Of a stretch of 64,000 bases of DNA, positions 26,019-34,166 are shown piece after piece. The notes below the pieces were generated by a model. It had not been told where the DNA came from. It ran no database searches and was given only the letters and a program-made list of their open reading frames with translations. A program made the position numbers and the translations under genes. Within the stretch, counting starts at the first letter, position 1. Every line of letters begins with the position of its first letter. The stretch is from Neobacillus soli NBRC 102451 (lineage in GTDB: Bacteria; Bacillota; Bacilli; Bacillales; Cytobacillaceae): positions 1-64,000 of the forward strand of contig NZ_BCVI01000019.1 of assembly GCF_001591665.1 (NCBI RefSeq), read 5' to 3'.

Positions 26019-26579
26019 TCACATTACTTCAAGATTTTCTTCTTGGCGTTTCTTCCTTTTTCTTTCGGCACCAAGAACCTTGATAGATAAATAGATACCC
26101 GTCCCAGTTAAGAACATCATGGCAATAGCGACTAAATCAAGGAACCATTTCACTTCCGTATTGCCGATTCTTCCTTCATGAAGCCCCCTGATTGTGCTTA
26201 TTAAGGATCCTTTGCCTATCCCTTCTCCCCGTGTTCTACCAGCTAAGTTTCCATTCCCGCCAAATCCGGAACGCCTTTGGTATTTTCCGTTTCCGTCCGT
26301 TCCAGTCTGTCCTTGCGTCTGACCACTAGATTGTCCCTGTTGTGGATTAACTGCTTGTCCTTGATTTTGACCAGTTCCTTGACCCCACCCACCTATATTT
26401 CCTTGTAGGAATTGACCTTGATTAAATTGGCCTGGTTGGAAATTACCTCTGCCACCCTCAATTTGTGATTGACCGATTAACCATGGTTCATTCATTAACA
26501 ATCCTGTTAGTGACTCCATAAAGATAAATACCGAAGCAATTAAGCCAATCCATAAATGTAATCTTCTTGTCTTCTTCAT
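26019..26579 (-). CDS. PepSY-associated membrane protein with Gln/Gly-rich loop
   Basis: 186 aa. RRLHLWIGLIASVFIFMESLTG (first helix, residues 5-26) and LDLVAIAMMFLTGTGIYLSI (second helix, about 147-166), with LHEGRIG between them, are the PepSY-associated TM pattern found in PiuB-like proteins. The extracytoplasmic loop between them (about residues 38-125) is low-complexity, rich in Gln, Gly and Asn (NQGQFLQGN, GQTQGQTG). The two-histidine pattern could hold heme, which is inference. It lies downstream of the histidine kinase, separated by a terminator, and may be a target of that system. Confidence 0.75.
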   Translation of the reverse strand: MKKTRRLHLWIGLIASVFIFMESLTGLLMNEPWLIGQSQIEGGRGNFQPGQFNQGQFLQGNIGGWGQGTGQNQGQAVNPQQGQSSGQTQGQTGTDGNGKYQRRSGFGGNGNLAGRTRGEGIGKGSLISTIRGLHEGRIGNTEVKWFLDLVAIAMMFLTGTGIYLSIKVLGAERKRKKRQEENLEVM

Positions 26580-26667
26580 CGTTAAAAATTTCTCCCTTCA
26601 AATCTACATAGTTTACTGAATGTGCTTGTATCATTCGATAAACTTATTATGAAGGGAGTTCCTTAAG

Positions 26668-26706
26668 ATTTTCTTAAAAAAAAGAACCCAAAATTAACTT
26701 TTTTGG
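26668..26706 (-). terminator. Terminator after the histidine kinase gene
   Basis: GGGCCCAAAA / TTTTGGGTTC stem with a seven-base AT loop and eight T on the minus strand; its left arm overlaps the last codons of the kinase gene. Confidence 0.8.
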
Positions 26707-27956
26707 GCCCTTGGAAAGTTTATTTCAATTGTTGTACCTATCCCTAGGGTGCTCTGAACCTTTGTTTTTCCATGGTGTTTCTCAATTATCCACTTGGCAA
26801 TCGACAAACCCAGCCCCGTTCCTTCAACAGCCGTCCGTGCTTGATCGCTTTGATAGAAACGGTCAAAGATTTTCGGAATATCCTGTTCGGACATCCCAAT
26901 CCCGTTATCTTTAATTTGCAGGGAAATGGTCGAGTGACTCTGCTTGCAGGAAAGCAGAATTTCGCCGCCTTCTTTTGTGTATTTCATCGCATTGTCTAAT
27001 AAGATGACGATTAGCTGGTGAATCCTTTCCTTATCCGCGAAAAATTTAACAGGTTCCACTGCATCTAAGCGAAGTGTCTTTTCTTGGTACATGACGATTT
27101 CCTCGTAATGCAAAATGATTTCCTTTAAAAGCTCATCAAGTTGGAAGGCCTGTTTCTTCATTTCAATTTGATCAGAGTCAGACCTCGCCAGTGTCAATAG
27201 GTTTGTAACTAATTTGGAAAGTCTTCTTGATTCATTGGAAATCGTTGAAACGTCAAGAATTTTATCTTTTATCGTTGCAGATGGCGACCGGAAAAGCAAA
27301 TCAGTTTTAGCCTGGATGACTGCTAAGGGCGTTCTTAATTCGTGTGAGGCGTCGGAAACAAACTCCGTCTGTTTTTGCCAAGCTTTTTTAATCGGGACGA
27401 GTGCCCTCCCCGCTAGGAAATACCCTGAAGCAACAGCACAAATAATTCCAACCCCAATGCCAATCACCATAATTAACAAAAGCCTATTCAATAATTCTTT
27501 TTCCGAATTCACATTGCGGATGAATTGTACGGTTATTTTTCCTAATACAGGATTTTCCACCTCGAAGGCCACGTACCTAAACGAAAAGTCTTCCACATCA
27601 ACATCCTGCAATGTATCTATTTTTTTGGGACGAATGAGCTTTTCGTTATCTTGAAAGATCTCGGAATTACGGTTTTTTTCTCCCAAGAGCTGATTATTTT
27701 TGTCCCATATTAACGTCATAATCCGCGGGTCTCTTCTTATGAATTTAGGACCTAGCCCCCTTTCATCTACATGATTTTCACCAGGCCCTAACGGCTGCTG
27801 CTGAACATGATTGATGGATTCGAGTAATGACTGATTGACATCCATATATAATTTATTTTCCGCGTAAAAATAAACGATGCTCCCTAGAATACTAATAAGC
27901 ACAATAAAGACTAATGAATTCAAAAATGTCAGCTTGATATGTGTTTGCCGGAACAT
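26694..27956 (-). CDS. Sensor histidine kinase (HPK1/EnvZ-type)
   Basis: 420 aa. Two membrane helices (about residues 9-29 and 155-178) flank an extracytoplasmic sensor of about 125 residues. The H-box ASHELRTPLAVIQ (His about 205), N-box LLDNAMKYTKEGG, G1 DNGIGMSEQD and G2 GTGLGLSIAKW are intact. No full HAMP domain is evident. It would phosphorylate the response regulator encoded nine bases upstream. Its position beside a MacAB-like exporter suggests it senses an envelope-active compound or stress; the signal is unknown. GGAG precedes the ATG. Confidence 0.92.
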   Translation of the reverse strand: MFRQTHIKLTFLNSLVFIVLISILGSIVYFYAENKLYMDVNQSLLESINHVQQQPLGPGENHVDERGLGPKFIRRDPRIMTLIWDKNNQLLGEKNRNSEIFQDNEKLIRPKKIDTLQDVDVEDFSFRYVAFEVENPVLGKITVQFIRNVNSEKELLNRLLLIMVIGIGVGIICAVASGYFLAGRALVPIKKAWQKQTEFVSDASHELRTPLAVIQAKTDLLFRSPSATIKDKILDVSTISNESRRLSKLVTNLLTLARSDSDQIEMKKQAFQLDELLKEIILHYEEIVMYQEKTLRLDAVEPVKFFADKERIHQLIVILLDNAMKYTKEGGEILLSCKQSHSTISLQIKDNGIGMSEQDIPKIFDRFYQSDQARTAVEGTGLGLSIAKWIIEKHHGKTKVQSTLGIGTTIEINFPRAQKS

Positions 27957-27965
27957 TTGTTACTC

Positions 27966-28637
27966 CTATTCTTCGTTCAGCATATAGCCAACGCCGCGGA
28001 TGGTTTTAATGTCAGAATGATAGCCTGAAGGTTCTAGTTTTTTACGAAGATGATGCATAAATACCTCAACAATGGCGATGGTTGTATCCGAGTCGAAGCC
28101 CCATACACGGTCATAAATTTGTTCCTTTGTTAAAATGGTTCCTTTATTTTGAATCAGAAATTCCAATAGCTCATATTGCTTGGCAGTCAGTTTAATACGT
28201 TCCCCGCCAACCGTAACATCTCTTTCCTTACCTAATAATTCTATCCCCCGATATTGAATCGTTTGATTCGTCGTTAAACTGCCGCTCCTTCGTAATAAGG
28301 CTCGAATCCTTGCCTTTAACTCGGCCGCTTGAAACGGTTTGACTAAATAATCATCCCCGCCGCTGTCTAATCCCTTGACCCGGTCTTCTAAGGAATCCCT
28401 TGCTGTAAGAAAAAGCACGGGTACCTTTAAACCATCATTCCGTATCGTCTGCAAGACTTCAAAGCCATCAATTTCAGGGATCATCACGTCTAAAACAATC
28501 ACATCATGTATATTTTGCATCGCTAAAAACAGGGCATCCTCGCCATTCGCTGCTTGGTCCACTTCAAACTCATCCGATAAAAGCTGCACGATTGACTCCA
28601 ATAGTGGAAGATTATCTTCCACAACTAATAAACGCAT
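27966..28637 (-). CDS. OmpR/PhoB-family response regulator
   Basis: 223 aa. A receiver domain with the phospho-acceptor Asp in VIVLDVMIPEIDGFEVL (about residue 51), Thr in LFLTARD and Lys in YLVKPF is followed by a winged-helix DNA-binding domain (about 125-223) with EQIYDRVWGFDSDTT and the HHLRKKL recognition region. It pairs with the kinase nine bases downstream and probably controls the exporter operon just upstream. GAGGAGAGAATG precedes the ATG. A 90-base gap separates it from the permease gene, so it may have its own promoter. Confidence 0.93.
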   Translation of the reverse strand: MRLLVVEDNLPLLESIVQLLSDEFEVDQAANGEDALFLAMQNIHDVIVLDVMIPEIDGFEVLQTIRNDGLKVPVLFLTARDSLEDRVKGLDSGGDDYLVKPFQAAELKARIRALLRRSGSLTTNQTIQYRGIELLGKERDVTVGGERIKLTAKQYELLEFLIQNKGTILTKEQIYDRVWGFDSDTTIAIVEVFMHHLRKKLEPSGYHSDIKTIRGVGYMLNEE

Positions 28638-28726
28638 TTCATTCTCTCCTCAAAAAGGAATTTTTATAAATTTATTATATAGCAATCAAAGCGACCGCAA
28701 CATCTGCGATCGCTAACTAAACTTTT

Positions 28727-29893
28727 TTATTCGTATCTTAATGCCTGAATTGGATTTAATTTCGAGGCTTTATTCGCCGGAAAAACGCCAAAAATGACGC
28801 CGACGGCCAATGAGAATAAGAAGGACATTACCATCACGGATGAGGTAAACGAAACAGTTAAGCTTAAAAGCGAAGATAACGCTTTGCCAATTCCTACTCC
28901 TGTTAAAATACCAATCAGTCCCCCTACCCCGCTTAACACAACCGCCTCTATGAGGAATTGAAGAAGGACATCACGCCTTTTTGCCCCAATTGCTTTTCGA
29001 ATCCCAATTTCTTTCGTGCGTTCTGAAACAGATACAAGCATGATATTCATAATGCCGATTCCGCCAACAAGCAAGGAAATACTAGCAATCCCGCCTAACA
29101 TCATCGTCATTGTATTCGTTACTGAACTCATCGTATCCATTAAATCCTGTTGATTCGTCACGCTATATGAATCGCTTTTATTGGGATACAAGGACGCCAT
29201 TTTCATTTCGACCTCATTCATGACAAGATCCATTTGGTCTTCACTTTTCCCTTGCAAATATACTTGGTTAATCGTTGTATTTTTCACTAAACGCTGTCCT
29301 GTGCTGAGCGGGACGATGACGACATTATCGCCGCTTTGTCCCATGGAACTACCTTTAGAGACCAAGACACCTACTATTTTAAAAGATGTACCTTCAATTT
29401 GGAGATATTGGCCTACAGGGTTTGTCGTCCCAAATAAGGTGGAAGCCGTATCTGCCCCAATTACGGCAATCTTTTGCCTATATTCGATATCTAGGTCGGT
29501 GATGAATCGCCCGTTACTAACCTTTGTATCCTTTACACTTGAATAAGCGGCATTTGTCCCCGTTAATGTTACCTGCGAGGTTGTTTTCTCCTTTTTCACA
29601 TTGACTCTTCCGGAAACAACCGGCGATACCGCCTTTACCCCATTCAATTTACTAAGCTCATTAATTTTATCTTCCGTTAAAGCTAAATCGTTGCCAAAGG
29701 TATTGATGGTTAATAGGTTGGTCCCAAGCTGATTAATCCGGCTGGTGACATTTTGAGCTGACCCCTGGGCAATCGACACCAGAATGATGACGGATGAAAC
29801 TCCAATAATCATCCCAAGCATCGTTAATGCGGACCTGAGTTTATTACTTTTTATACTGCGGAGTGCCATTTTAATAGATTGCAATATTCCCAA
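28727..29893 (-). CDS. MacB/YknZ-type ABC transporter permease
   Basis: 388 aa. One N-terminal helix, a large extracytoplasmic MacB-type periplasmic-core domain (about residues 40-260), then three helices with the FtsX signature GGIGIMNIMLVSVSERTKEI (about 280-299), IGIRKAIGAKRRDVL and the ending PANKASKLNPIQALRYE. I start it at a TTG at 29893, where GGGGGTGA is seven bases upstream; the ORF could extend to an ATG at 29908. It overlaps the end of the ATPase gene. With the ATPase and adaptor it forms a MacAB/YknXYZ-like tripartite exporter. Confidence 0.92.
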   Translation of the reverse strand: MGILQSIKMALRSIKSNKLRSALTMLGMIIGVSSVIILVSIAQGSAQNVTSRINQLGTNLLTINTFGNDLALTEDKINELSKLNGVKAVSPVVSGRVNVKKEKTTSQVTLTGTNAAYSSVKDTKVSNGRFITDLDIEYRQKIAVIGADTASTLFGTTNPVGQYLQIEGTSFKIVGVLVSKGSSMGQSGDNVVIVPLSTGQRLVKNTTINQVYLQGKSEDQMDLVMNEVEMKMASLYPNKSDSYSVTNQQDLMDTMSSVTNTMTMMLGGIASISLLVGGIGIMNIMLVSVSERTKEIGIRKAIGAKRRDVLLQFLIEAVVLSGVGGLIGILTGVGIGKALSSLLSLTVSFTSSVMVMSFLFSLAVGVIFGVFPANKASKLNPIQALRYE

Positions 29894-30581
29894 TCGGTTC
29901 ACCCCCATTCTCTAGCAGTTCCCCGTCTTGGATGCTAACCATTCGCCTTGCTTGTTTGGCAATCGCTAAATCGTGAGTAATTAAAATAATCGTATGCCCT
30001 AATTCATTCAATTCTTTCATGACTTCGAGGATTTCTATACTCGTTTTACTGTCTAGCGCACCGGTTGGTTCATCAGCCAGGAGGATAGCCGGATTGCCGG
30101 CTAGTGCCCTTGCAATCGCCACCCGTTGCTGCTGCCCCCCAGATAGCTGGGTTGGCAAATGACCGGCCCTCTCTATGAGTCCGACCTTAGTTAATCCTTC
30201 TAACGCCTTCTCACGACGCTGTTTTGCAGGTAATCCAGCATATAACAAGGGCAGCTCTACATTCTCAAGGGCCGTTAATTTTGTTAACAGATTAAAGTTT
30301 TGAAAAATAAAGCCGATTTTCTGATTCCGAATCATCGCTAATTGATTATCATTCATTTTTCCAATGTCCTTACCATCAAGCAAGTACTTTCCCGATTGTG
30401 GTCGATCAAGGCAGCCAATCATGTTCATTAACGTCGATTTTCCTGAACCAGAGGGGCCGATAATTGCTAAAAATTCCCCTTTCTTAATCTCAATCGAAAC
30501 ATTATTTAAGGCGTGGACGGTTTCACCGCCGAGCTTATAGGTCTTCATGAGATGACTAATTTCAATAATCGGTTCACCCAT
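29871..30581 (-). CDS. MacB/LolD/YknY-type ABC ATPase
   Basis: 236 aa. Walker [10 protein letters not shown] (about residues 41-49), the family-specific LDRPQSG segment, signature [15 protein letters not shown] (about 143-157), Walker [14 protein letters not shown] (about 164-176) and switch His in LITHD. It powers the FtsX-like permease encoded downstream. Its start overlaps the stop of the adaptor gene by one base, with GGAAGGAG upstream, so the three genes are translationally coupled. The last residues extend into the permease start region. Confidence 0.95.
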   Translation of the reverse strand: MGEPIIEISHLMKTYKLGGETVHALNNVSIEIKKGEFLAIIGPSGSGKSTLMNMIGCLDRPQSGKYLLDGKDIGKMNDNQLAMIRNQKIGFIFQNFNLLTKLTALENVELPLLYAGLPAKQRREKALEGLTKVGLIERAGHLPTQLSGGQQQRVAIARALAGNPAILLADEPTGALDSKTSIEILEVMKELNELGHTIILITHDLAIAKQARRMVSIQDGELLENGGEPIGNIAIY

Positions 30582-31561
30582 TAGTTTCCACTCCTTCCGC
30601 CAGTCTGTCCTTGTCCTCCCCAGTTTCGGTTCGTTCGATTCATACCGCCCATTTCACTCATGCCGCCGCCAAACCCGCCGCCTTGCATCATTCCTTTTGT
30701 GTAACTTGACGAAGAGCTTCCAGTAGCTAATTGAGGTAATTGGACAGTATCTCCTTTGGTAGCACCCTCGGTAATCTCCACATTATCCTCATTTGCTAAC
30801 CCCGTTTTCACTGTTTTTTGCTCTGTCCCTGAAGATTGATTTTCTGTGCTTGCGGATGAAACAATGACATATTTCTGATTGTTAGCACTGTAAATGGCAT
30901 CTAGCGGTACATAAAGGGCGTTTTCCTTACTTGCTGTAAGAATACTTGCTTCTGTACTCATGCCTACCTTTAAGTTATCAGGCTTGTCGATATGGACAGT
31001 CACATCAAAGGTGGAAACGCCATTTGATGCAGTACCCTCTTCTGCAACTGCTGTTACTTTTCCGGTGTAGTTTTGATCTGGATACGCATTTACCTTTAAG
31101 CTTACCGTTTGGCCATTTTTAATTTTCGGAATATCCAGCTCGTCAATTTGGACGACGGTTTGTAAATCCTTGTAATTTGTTACATGAGCAACAACTTGTC
31201 CGCTTGTAACCCTTTCCCCCGCTGCAACAGAAATTGTTGAAATCATCCCCGCAGCAGGCGCTGTAATCGGGTCGCTGCCATCTGTAAAAGTAATCAATTC
31301 ATCGCCTTTTTTTACATTCTCTCCTGCGGCTGCCAACACTTCGTCCACTTCATTGTTATCGATTGTTGATTTTATATCTTCACTCGTAACCGGCTGTACC
31401 GTCCCAGACCCGCTGATTTTGACTTCTAGCTTACCTTTTTGAACAACCGCCGTTCGAACCTGCGCTGACGCTGTTTGCGTACTTGTTTTTGATGAAAACC
31501 ATTGATAGCCAACAAAACCAACTACCAGTACACTTACTACTATTAAAATCCATTTTTTCAT
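30581..31561 (-). CDS. Membrane-fusion (adaptor) protein of MacA/YknX type
   Basis: 326 aa. An N-terminal signal anchor (residues 4-21) leads to a barrel-sandwich hybrid/lipoyl half-domain (KISGSGTVQPVTSEDI; GDELITFTDGSDPITAPAAG), no long coiled-coil hairpin, and beta-barrel domains. The last about 40 residues are Gly/Met/Ser-rich (GMMQGGGFGGGMSEMGGMN), a tail common to Gram-positive adaptors of this group and possibly metal-binding or disordered. It links the permease to the exported substrate. AAGGAG precedes the ATG. It is the first gene of the exporter operon. Confidence 0.92.
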   Translation of the reverse strand: MKKWILIVVSVLVVGFVGYQWFSSKTSTQTASAQVRTAVVQKGKLEVKISGSGTVQPVTSEDIKSTIDNNEVDEVLAAAGENVKKGDELITFTDGSDPITAPAAGMISTISVAAGERVTSGQVVAHVTNYKDLQTVVQIDELDIPKIKNGQTVSLKVNAYPDQNYTGKVTAVAEEGTASNGVSTFDVTVHIDKPDNLKVGMSTEASILTASKENALYVPLDAIYSANNQKYVIVSSASTENQSSGTEQKTVKTGLANEDNVEITEGATKGDTVQLPQLATGSSSSSYTKGMMQGGGFGGGMSEMGGMNRTNRNWGGQGQTGGRSGN

Positions 31562-31886
31562 ATATACTTACTCCTTTTCTGGCCCTGGCCATCTCCCCAA
31601 GGCACACTCTAATTTGGAATAAGCCTATTATTATCTTCGTTCCTTAACTTTTCCTTAAAGTTAAAAGTTACTTCTTAAAATCCGCCGATAAGATGCGCCG
31701 ATTAGGCCAGATTATCCGCCGATTGGGACTGTCGGATCACGTAAAAAGAATCAGCGGTTTTTTTACATTACATTAATAAGTTAACGCGTTAATATATTTG
31801 AATAATAAAATTATTAAAAAAATTCTTTTATTTATATAATATTCTGTTATATAATAAAAAACAGAAAGCGATAAAGGGGGAAATTT
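31562..31886. other. Divergent intergenic region with short CCGCCGAT repeats
   Basis: This 325-base gap separates the adaptor gene from the symporter gene. CCGCCGAT, GCGCCGAT and CCGCCGAT occur at 31682, 31695 and 31716, followed by AATCAGCGG and a GTAAAAA / TTTTTAC hairpin (31740-31765). The last 100 bases are very AT-rich and hold a TATAAT at 31850-31855, a likely -10 for the symporter, without a clear -35. Confidence 0.5.
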
Positions 31887-33350
31887 ATGGAGACGTTTGT
31901 TAATTGGCTTAGTGGAATTATTTGGAGTCCAGCACTTATTTATTTATGCTTAGGGGTAGGTTTGTTTTATTCACTTGCAACAAGATTTCTTCAAGTAAGG
32001 CATATGAAGGACATTATTAAACTTACATTCAAAGGTGAAAAATCAGAAGCAGGTATTTCATCATTCCAAGCGTTAAATCTAGCATTGTCTGGAAGAGTTG
32101 GAACAGGAAATATCGCTGGGGTCGCTACTGCCATCGCATTTGGCGGGCCAGGCGCGGTTTTCTGGATGTGGCTGATTGCATTCTTAGGAGCAGGTTCAGC
32201 ATTTATTGAAGCAACTTTAGGTCAAGTGTATAAGGTAAAGCAAGATGGCCAATTCCGTGGCGGCCCAGCCTATTACATAGAAAAAGGCTTGAAAATGAAA
32301 TGGTATGCGGTTTTATTTGCCATTGTAACTGTTATAGCAACAGGGGTGCTTTTACCAGGTGTACAAGCAAATAGTATTGCTGCTGGAATTGATAACGCTT
32401 TCGGAATTAGCCCGGCCATTACAGGCGGCGCATTAGTGGTTTTCCTTGCGATCATCATCTTTGGCGGTGTAAAACGGATTGCCCGCGTTGCTGAATTCGT
32501 TGTTCCATTCATGGCTTCAGGATATATCATTGTTGCCCTTCTTATTACCTTTATGAATATTTCTGAGTTGCCAGCAGTCTTAAAACTTATCTTTTCCAGT
32601 GCATTTGGTTCAAATGCCGCCTTTGGAGGAATCTTAGGAGCCGCCATTTCATGGGGAGTGAAACGTGGAATTTATTCCAATGAAGCAGGCCAAGGAACAG
32701 CACCGCACGCTGCTGCAGCAGCAGAGGTTTCCCACCCTGCCAAACAAGGAATTGTTCAAGCATTTTCAGTTTATGTTGATACATTATTTGTCTGTTCTGC
32801 AACAGCTTTTATGATTCTGATTACTGGTATGTACAATGTTGTTCCAGAAGGTGGAAAAGCAATTGTGAAAAAACTTGGTGATATGGAACCAGGACCAGGG
32901 TATACACAATCCGCTGTTGAATCGGTGTTACCGGGATTTGGAGCCCCATTTGTTGCGATTGCCTTATTATTCTTCGCCTTTACTACGATCATGGCCTATT
33001 ATTATATGGCGGAAACGAATCTAGCCTATATTAATAAAAATGTAAAACGAGTCTGGTCTGAATACGTTCTCAAAATCGCTATCTTAGGAATGGTATTCTA
33101 TGGCTGCGTGAAAACAGCTGGTCTTGCCTGGACATTAGGGGATATTGGTGTTGGAAGTATGGCCTGGTTAAATATTATTGCCATTCTCCTTCTTACAAAA
33201 CCAGCCTTAAAAGTGCTAAAAGATTACGAAGCACAGCTTAAAGATGGAAAGGACCCAGTATTTGATCCGGTAAAAATAGGATTTAAAGATGCTGACTTCT
33301 GGGAGCATGAATATTCTAAGCCTATCGAAAAGAAAGAAAAGACAGGTTGA
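31887..33350 (+). CDS. Alanine/glycine:cation symporter (AGCS family)
   Basis: 487 aa with about ten to eleven helices. The AGCS signature is clear: LALSGRVGTGNIAGVATAIAFGGPGAVFWMW (within residues 66-96), GPAYYIEKG (about 126-134) and NEAGQGTAPHAAAAA (about 265-279). Proteins of this family (DagA, AlsT, GlnT) import alanine, glycine or glutamine with Na+ or H+. The exact substrate cannot be read. AAAGGGGG precedes the ATG. The gene stands alone, ended by a two-way terminator. Confidence 0.93.
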   Translation: METFVNWLSGIIWSPALIYLCLGVGLFYSLATRFLQVRHMKDIIKLTFKGEKSEAGISSFQALNLALSGRVGTGNIAGVATAIAFGGPGAVFWMWLIAFLGAGSAFIEATLGQVYKVKQDGQFRGGPAYYIEKGLKMKWYAVLFAIVTVIATGVLLPGVQANSIAAGIDNAFGISPAITGGALVVFLAIIIFGGVKRIARVAEFVVPFMASGYIIVALLITFMNISELPAVLKLIFSSAFGSNAAFGGILGAAISWGVKRGIYSNEAGQGTAPHAAAAAEVSHPAKQGIVQAFSVYVDTLFVCSATAFMILITGMYNVVPEGGKAIVKKLGDMEPGPGYTQSAVESVLPGFGAPFVAIALLFFAFTTIMAYYYMAETNLAYINKNVKRVWSEYVLKIAILGMVFYGCVKTAGLAWTLGDIGVGSMAWLNIIAILLLTKPALKVLKDYEAQLKDGKDPVFDPVKIGFKDADFWEHEYSKPIEKKEKTG

Positions 33351-33369
33351 TGTCTTATGATTGAAATAG

Positions 33370-33406
33370 ATAAGGGGCTGACTTTATTCTTAAGTTAGTC
33401 CCTTAC
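33370..33406. terminator. Bidirectional terminator after the symporter gene
   Basis: TAAGGGGCTGACTT / AAGTTAGTCCCTTA stem (one mismatch), seven-base loop, T-run on the plus strand and A-rich flank upstream. Confidence 0.8.
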
Positions 33407-33421
33407 TTTTATATAATGCCC

Positions 33422-33964
33422 TTAGAATATCTTATACTCACCAAAGCTTTCATAGAACCATCTTCTAAGGAGATATTCATCTAAGCACTTGGGCTTTTTT
33501 AGTTCAATGTCCCTCCCCTTCTTCACATCCCTTTTTACTTCTACCCATTCATTTTTGGTCCGCTTCAGTTGAACCATTACGTTTTGATTTGAGCTTTCTT
33601 TATATAACAAATACCCCTTGTTTGGATCTCCATTAAAGAAATAAAGCCTTCTATCTCCTTTGCTCACTCCTCCAAAAAATTTAGACAGGCTATTTAACAG
33701 TTTTTCTTCTTTTCCAAGCAGCAGGGTGGTATCCCGGATGTTATCAAAGGTAAAATATTTTATATCCCTATTAGTTTGTTGTTTAGCTAAGTCCTCAAAT
33801 GTTGCAAAAATATCTGCAAAAATGTTGTTGGTAAATTCCACATATTTCTCTCTGAATTCATTCATGCAGTCATCCGACAATTGAGGGTGTTCAGCACGCG
33901 CGCTACTGTTGTTGAAAAGAAAGATTATAATGATAGTAAATAGCGAAAATAAGAATCTTCTCAC
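33422..33964 (-). CDS. Secreted protein of unknown function
   Basis: 180 aa. A signal peptide (basic MRRFLF, hydrophobic core to about residue 19, cleavage likely after ARA) is followed by a mature domain of about 155 residues with two cysteines (DDCMNEF and KPKCLDEY) that could form a disulfide. The C-terminal half alternates charged and aromatic residues (RRLYFFNGDPNKGYLLYK, RRWFYESFGEYKIF). I do not recognise a family. It is convergent with the symporter gene and divergent from the TerD-like gene, so context gives no clue. Ribosome site GAGGTGAAAGGG is good. Confidence 0.75.
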   Translation of the reverse strand: MRRFLFSLFTIIIIFLFNNSSARAEHPQLSDDCMNEFREKYVEFTNNIFADIFATFEDLAKQQTNRDIKYFTFDNIRDTTLLLGKEEKLLNSLSKFFGGVSKGDRRLYFFNGDPNKGYLLYKESSNQNVMVQLKRTKNEWVEVKRDVKKGRDIELKKPKCLDEYLLRRWFYESFGEYKIF

Positions 33965-34166
33965 GGCCCTTTCACCTCTTATTTATCGTCCCACAAAAAA
34001 TGCCGCCTATACCTATAGCTAAAGTTTGAAACTTTTCTCCTCTTTTTCCGTAGAATTAAGAGTGGACGAATATTTACGTAACTATATTGAGCGTGAATTT
34101 TTTCCCTTTATCAAAAATAGATTTATAATGGTACATATGAACAAATAATGATTAGGAGTGAAAAAT

